Of a stretch of DNA of 64,000 nucleotides, positions 62,833 through 64,000 are shown one piece after another. The stretch's first letter is position 1. Each line of letters begins with the position of its first letter. Under the pieces are notes generated by a model. That model was not told the origin of the DNA and did not search any database. It was given only the letters and a program-made list of their open reading frames with translations. The stretch comes from Niastella sp. OAS944 (lineage in GTDB: Bacteria; Bacteroidota; Bacteroidia; Chitinophagales; Chitinophagaceae): assembly GCA_024809215.1 (NCBI GenBank), contig JANUBW010000007.1, positions 248,001-312,000 of the forward strand. Direction: 5' to 3'. Both the position numbers and the translations under genes were made by a program.

Positions 62833-63174
62833 TGGTATTAAATTTATTAAGATAGGATTGATTTTAATTGTTGTTCGTTGCTTTTGATGCAGGAAAATAT
62901 ATCGTACATAATATCTTCGAAGAGGCCGAAAAAAGGTTATCTGCTGGCTGCTTTAGTTCAGCCAGCCACGTTTGGTTATAACGTTTTGACCTGCCAGATT
63001 TTACATTATAATGCACCTTATATATTATTTATCTTATTTGAAATTCAAAAGCCAGGTTTTATTTGCGGCATTTATGGTAGATTATTTAATTTTCACCCTT
63101 TTTTGGTGAAGAACAGGGTAACTTTTATATTCCAAAAATAAAAAAACAACCATTCAGACAATTATCAATAGTAG
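62833..63174. other. AT-rich gap at a probable rearrangement junction
   Basis: No gene seen. An 8-bp perfect hairpin stem, GCTGGCTG/CAGCCAGC with an 8-nt loop, lies at 62943-62966. The base composition is more AT-rich than the rest of the locus, and the remnant on one side and a new flippase gene on the other suggest a junction between polysaccharide gene blocks. Confidence 0.45.
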
Positions 63175-64000
63175 ATGAGTTTATTAAAAAACAGCACCAT
63201 TGTAGTGGCCGGGGTTTTCGTTTCTAATTTGCTGGCTTATGGATTTCATTTTGTTGCCGGAAGACTGTTAGGCCCGCAGGATTATGGGGTTTTCGGTGCG
63301 TTAATGTCACTATTTTTACTGGTAGCATTACCCGCCGGAGCACTAAGTTTTGCCATCACCAAATTTACAGCCAGATTTAATTTTGAGAGTGAGCTTGGAA
63401 TGATAGGGGTGTTAAGAAAGAAAATTCAGAATGATGTTCTCGTGTTTTCAGGTATTATTCTTTTATTAATCGTAGTGTTTGCAAATTTTATTGCCAGCTT
63501 TCTTAAAATACACTCCAATACCCCTGTTATAATTATTGGCATTACCCTGGCATTTTCTTTGCTTTTGCCGGTTAACAGGGGTATTCTGCAAGGCTTGCAG
63601 AAATTCTTACATTATAGCTGGAATACCGTTATTGAAGCATTTATAAGGCTAATTCTTTTAGTCTCATTTTTATTTTTAGGGATGGGTGTAAATGGAGCAA
63701 TTCTGGCATACGGACTTGCTTATTTTATTGCCTTCCTTTGGATCTTTCCATATATCAAAGAGACTAAGGATGTAACTACTGCAACCAGGAAAATAGACAT
63801 CAAGCCAATTTATAAGTTTATTTTCCAGGTTTTGACAGCAAATATGATATTGCAATCCGTTCTGAATATTCCCTCTTTGTTAATTAAGCATTTCTATTCA
63901 AGCGAAATAACAGGTAACTGGGTGGCTGCTCTTAATTTAGCACGATTATCCTTGTTTCTAGTAACAGGTATTTCGCTTGTGATGTTTCCCCAAATTTCAA
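63175..64000 (+). CDS. Second oligosaccharide flippase, N-terminal part (cut by window edge)
   Basis: The visible 275 residues begin MSLLKNSTIVVAGVFVSNLL and contain GRLLGPQDYGVFGALMSLF, ALPAGALSFAITKFTARF and LLLPVNRGILQGLQKF, all typical of polysaccharide-synthesis/MVF-type flippases. At least eight helices are visible. It would move lipid-linked glycan across the inner membrane. It differs from the flippase at 52277, so the locus may serve two glycans. More AT-rich than the genes before 58 kb. Confidence 0.88.
   Translation, partial: MSLLKNSTIVVAGVFVSNLLAYGFHFVAGRLLGPQDYGVFGALMSLFLLVALPAGALSFAITKFTARFNFESELGMIGVLRKKIQNDVLVFSGIILLLIVVFANFIASFLKIHSNTPVIIIGITLAFSLLLPVNRGILQGLQKFLHYSWNTVIEAFIRLILLVSFLFLGMGVNGAILAYGLAYFIAFLWIFPYIKETKDVTTATRKIDIKPIYKFIFQVLTANMILQSVLNIPSLLIKHFYSSEITGNWVAALNLARLSLFLVTGISLVMFPQIS

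Overview
The window looks like chromosomal DNA from a member of the Bacteroidota, most likely the family Chitinophagaceae (Niastella/Chitinophaga type). The evidence is promoter elements of the Bacteroidota form (TTTG, about 20 bp, TAnnTTTG), type IX secretion C-terminal domains, a DUF1800/DUF1501 pair, a GH92 glycosidase, TPR-type sensor kinases, and protein sequences of core genes that read as this lineage. No phage, insertion sequence, CRISPR array or rRNA was found.

Layout. 1-10 kb: a cut-off PepSY membrane protein, a DMT exporter, a 1768-residue secreted S8 protease, an ArsR regulator with a tandem operator, trigger factor and a double-domain Usp. 10.5-16.6 kb: tRNA-Leu(UAG), the (p)ppGpp enzyme Rel, PurA, a very acidic disordered protein coupled to PabB. 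16.6-25.8 kb, almost all on the minus strand: lytic transglycosylase, GatA, TatA, L19, RNase Y, ZapA, a small coiled-coil protein and PheT. 26.6-33.6 kb: DnaB, RsmE, TerC, PyrD and a DUF4424-like/YARHG protein. 33.7-38.4 kb: thiolase, DUF1800 and DUF1501. 38.8-49.4 kb: two two-component systems flanking a GH92 glycosidase and a BSP-family protein, then DUF983 and an ABC exporter. 50-64 kb: a surface-polysaccharide locus with a Wzz-like protein, three O-antigen polymerase/ligase-type proteins, two flippases, several glycosyltransferases, a Wzm/Wzt-type ABC pair, a fused GT4-GT2 enzyme and a glycosyltransferase remnant.

The feature that standard gene annotation would miss is in the gaps. At least a dozen intergenic stretches, and one stretch inside pyrD, are built from degenerate tandem words with a strict 7-bp period (GTTCNNA, GTTRCNR, GAATGNN, SMATTGY and similar). 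Others have 8-9, 11 or about 21-bp periods, including an 18-unit array at 49641-50014 and a 5+5 inverted 11-bp array at 26083-26196. Several begin at, or contain, a stop codon, and some supply the last residues of a protein. They resemble in form the heptanucleotide STRR sequences of heterocystous cyanobacteria. I could not search for them outside this window.

Other points of interest: terminators fall into families with conserved loops and show compensatory changes; DnaB ends in an SSB-like acidic tip; a DUF1501 protein carries both a Tat-like N-terminus and a type IX sorting domain; and an orphan type IX-sorting-domain-like protein lies between zapA and its usual neighbours.
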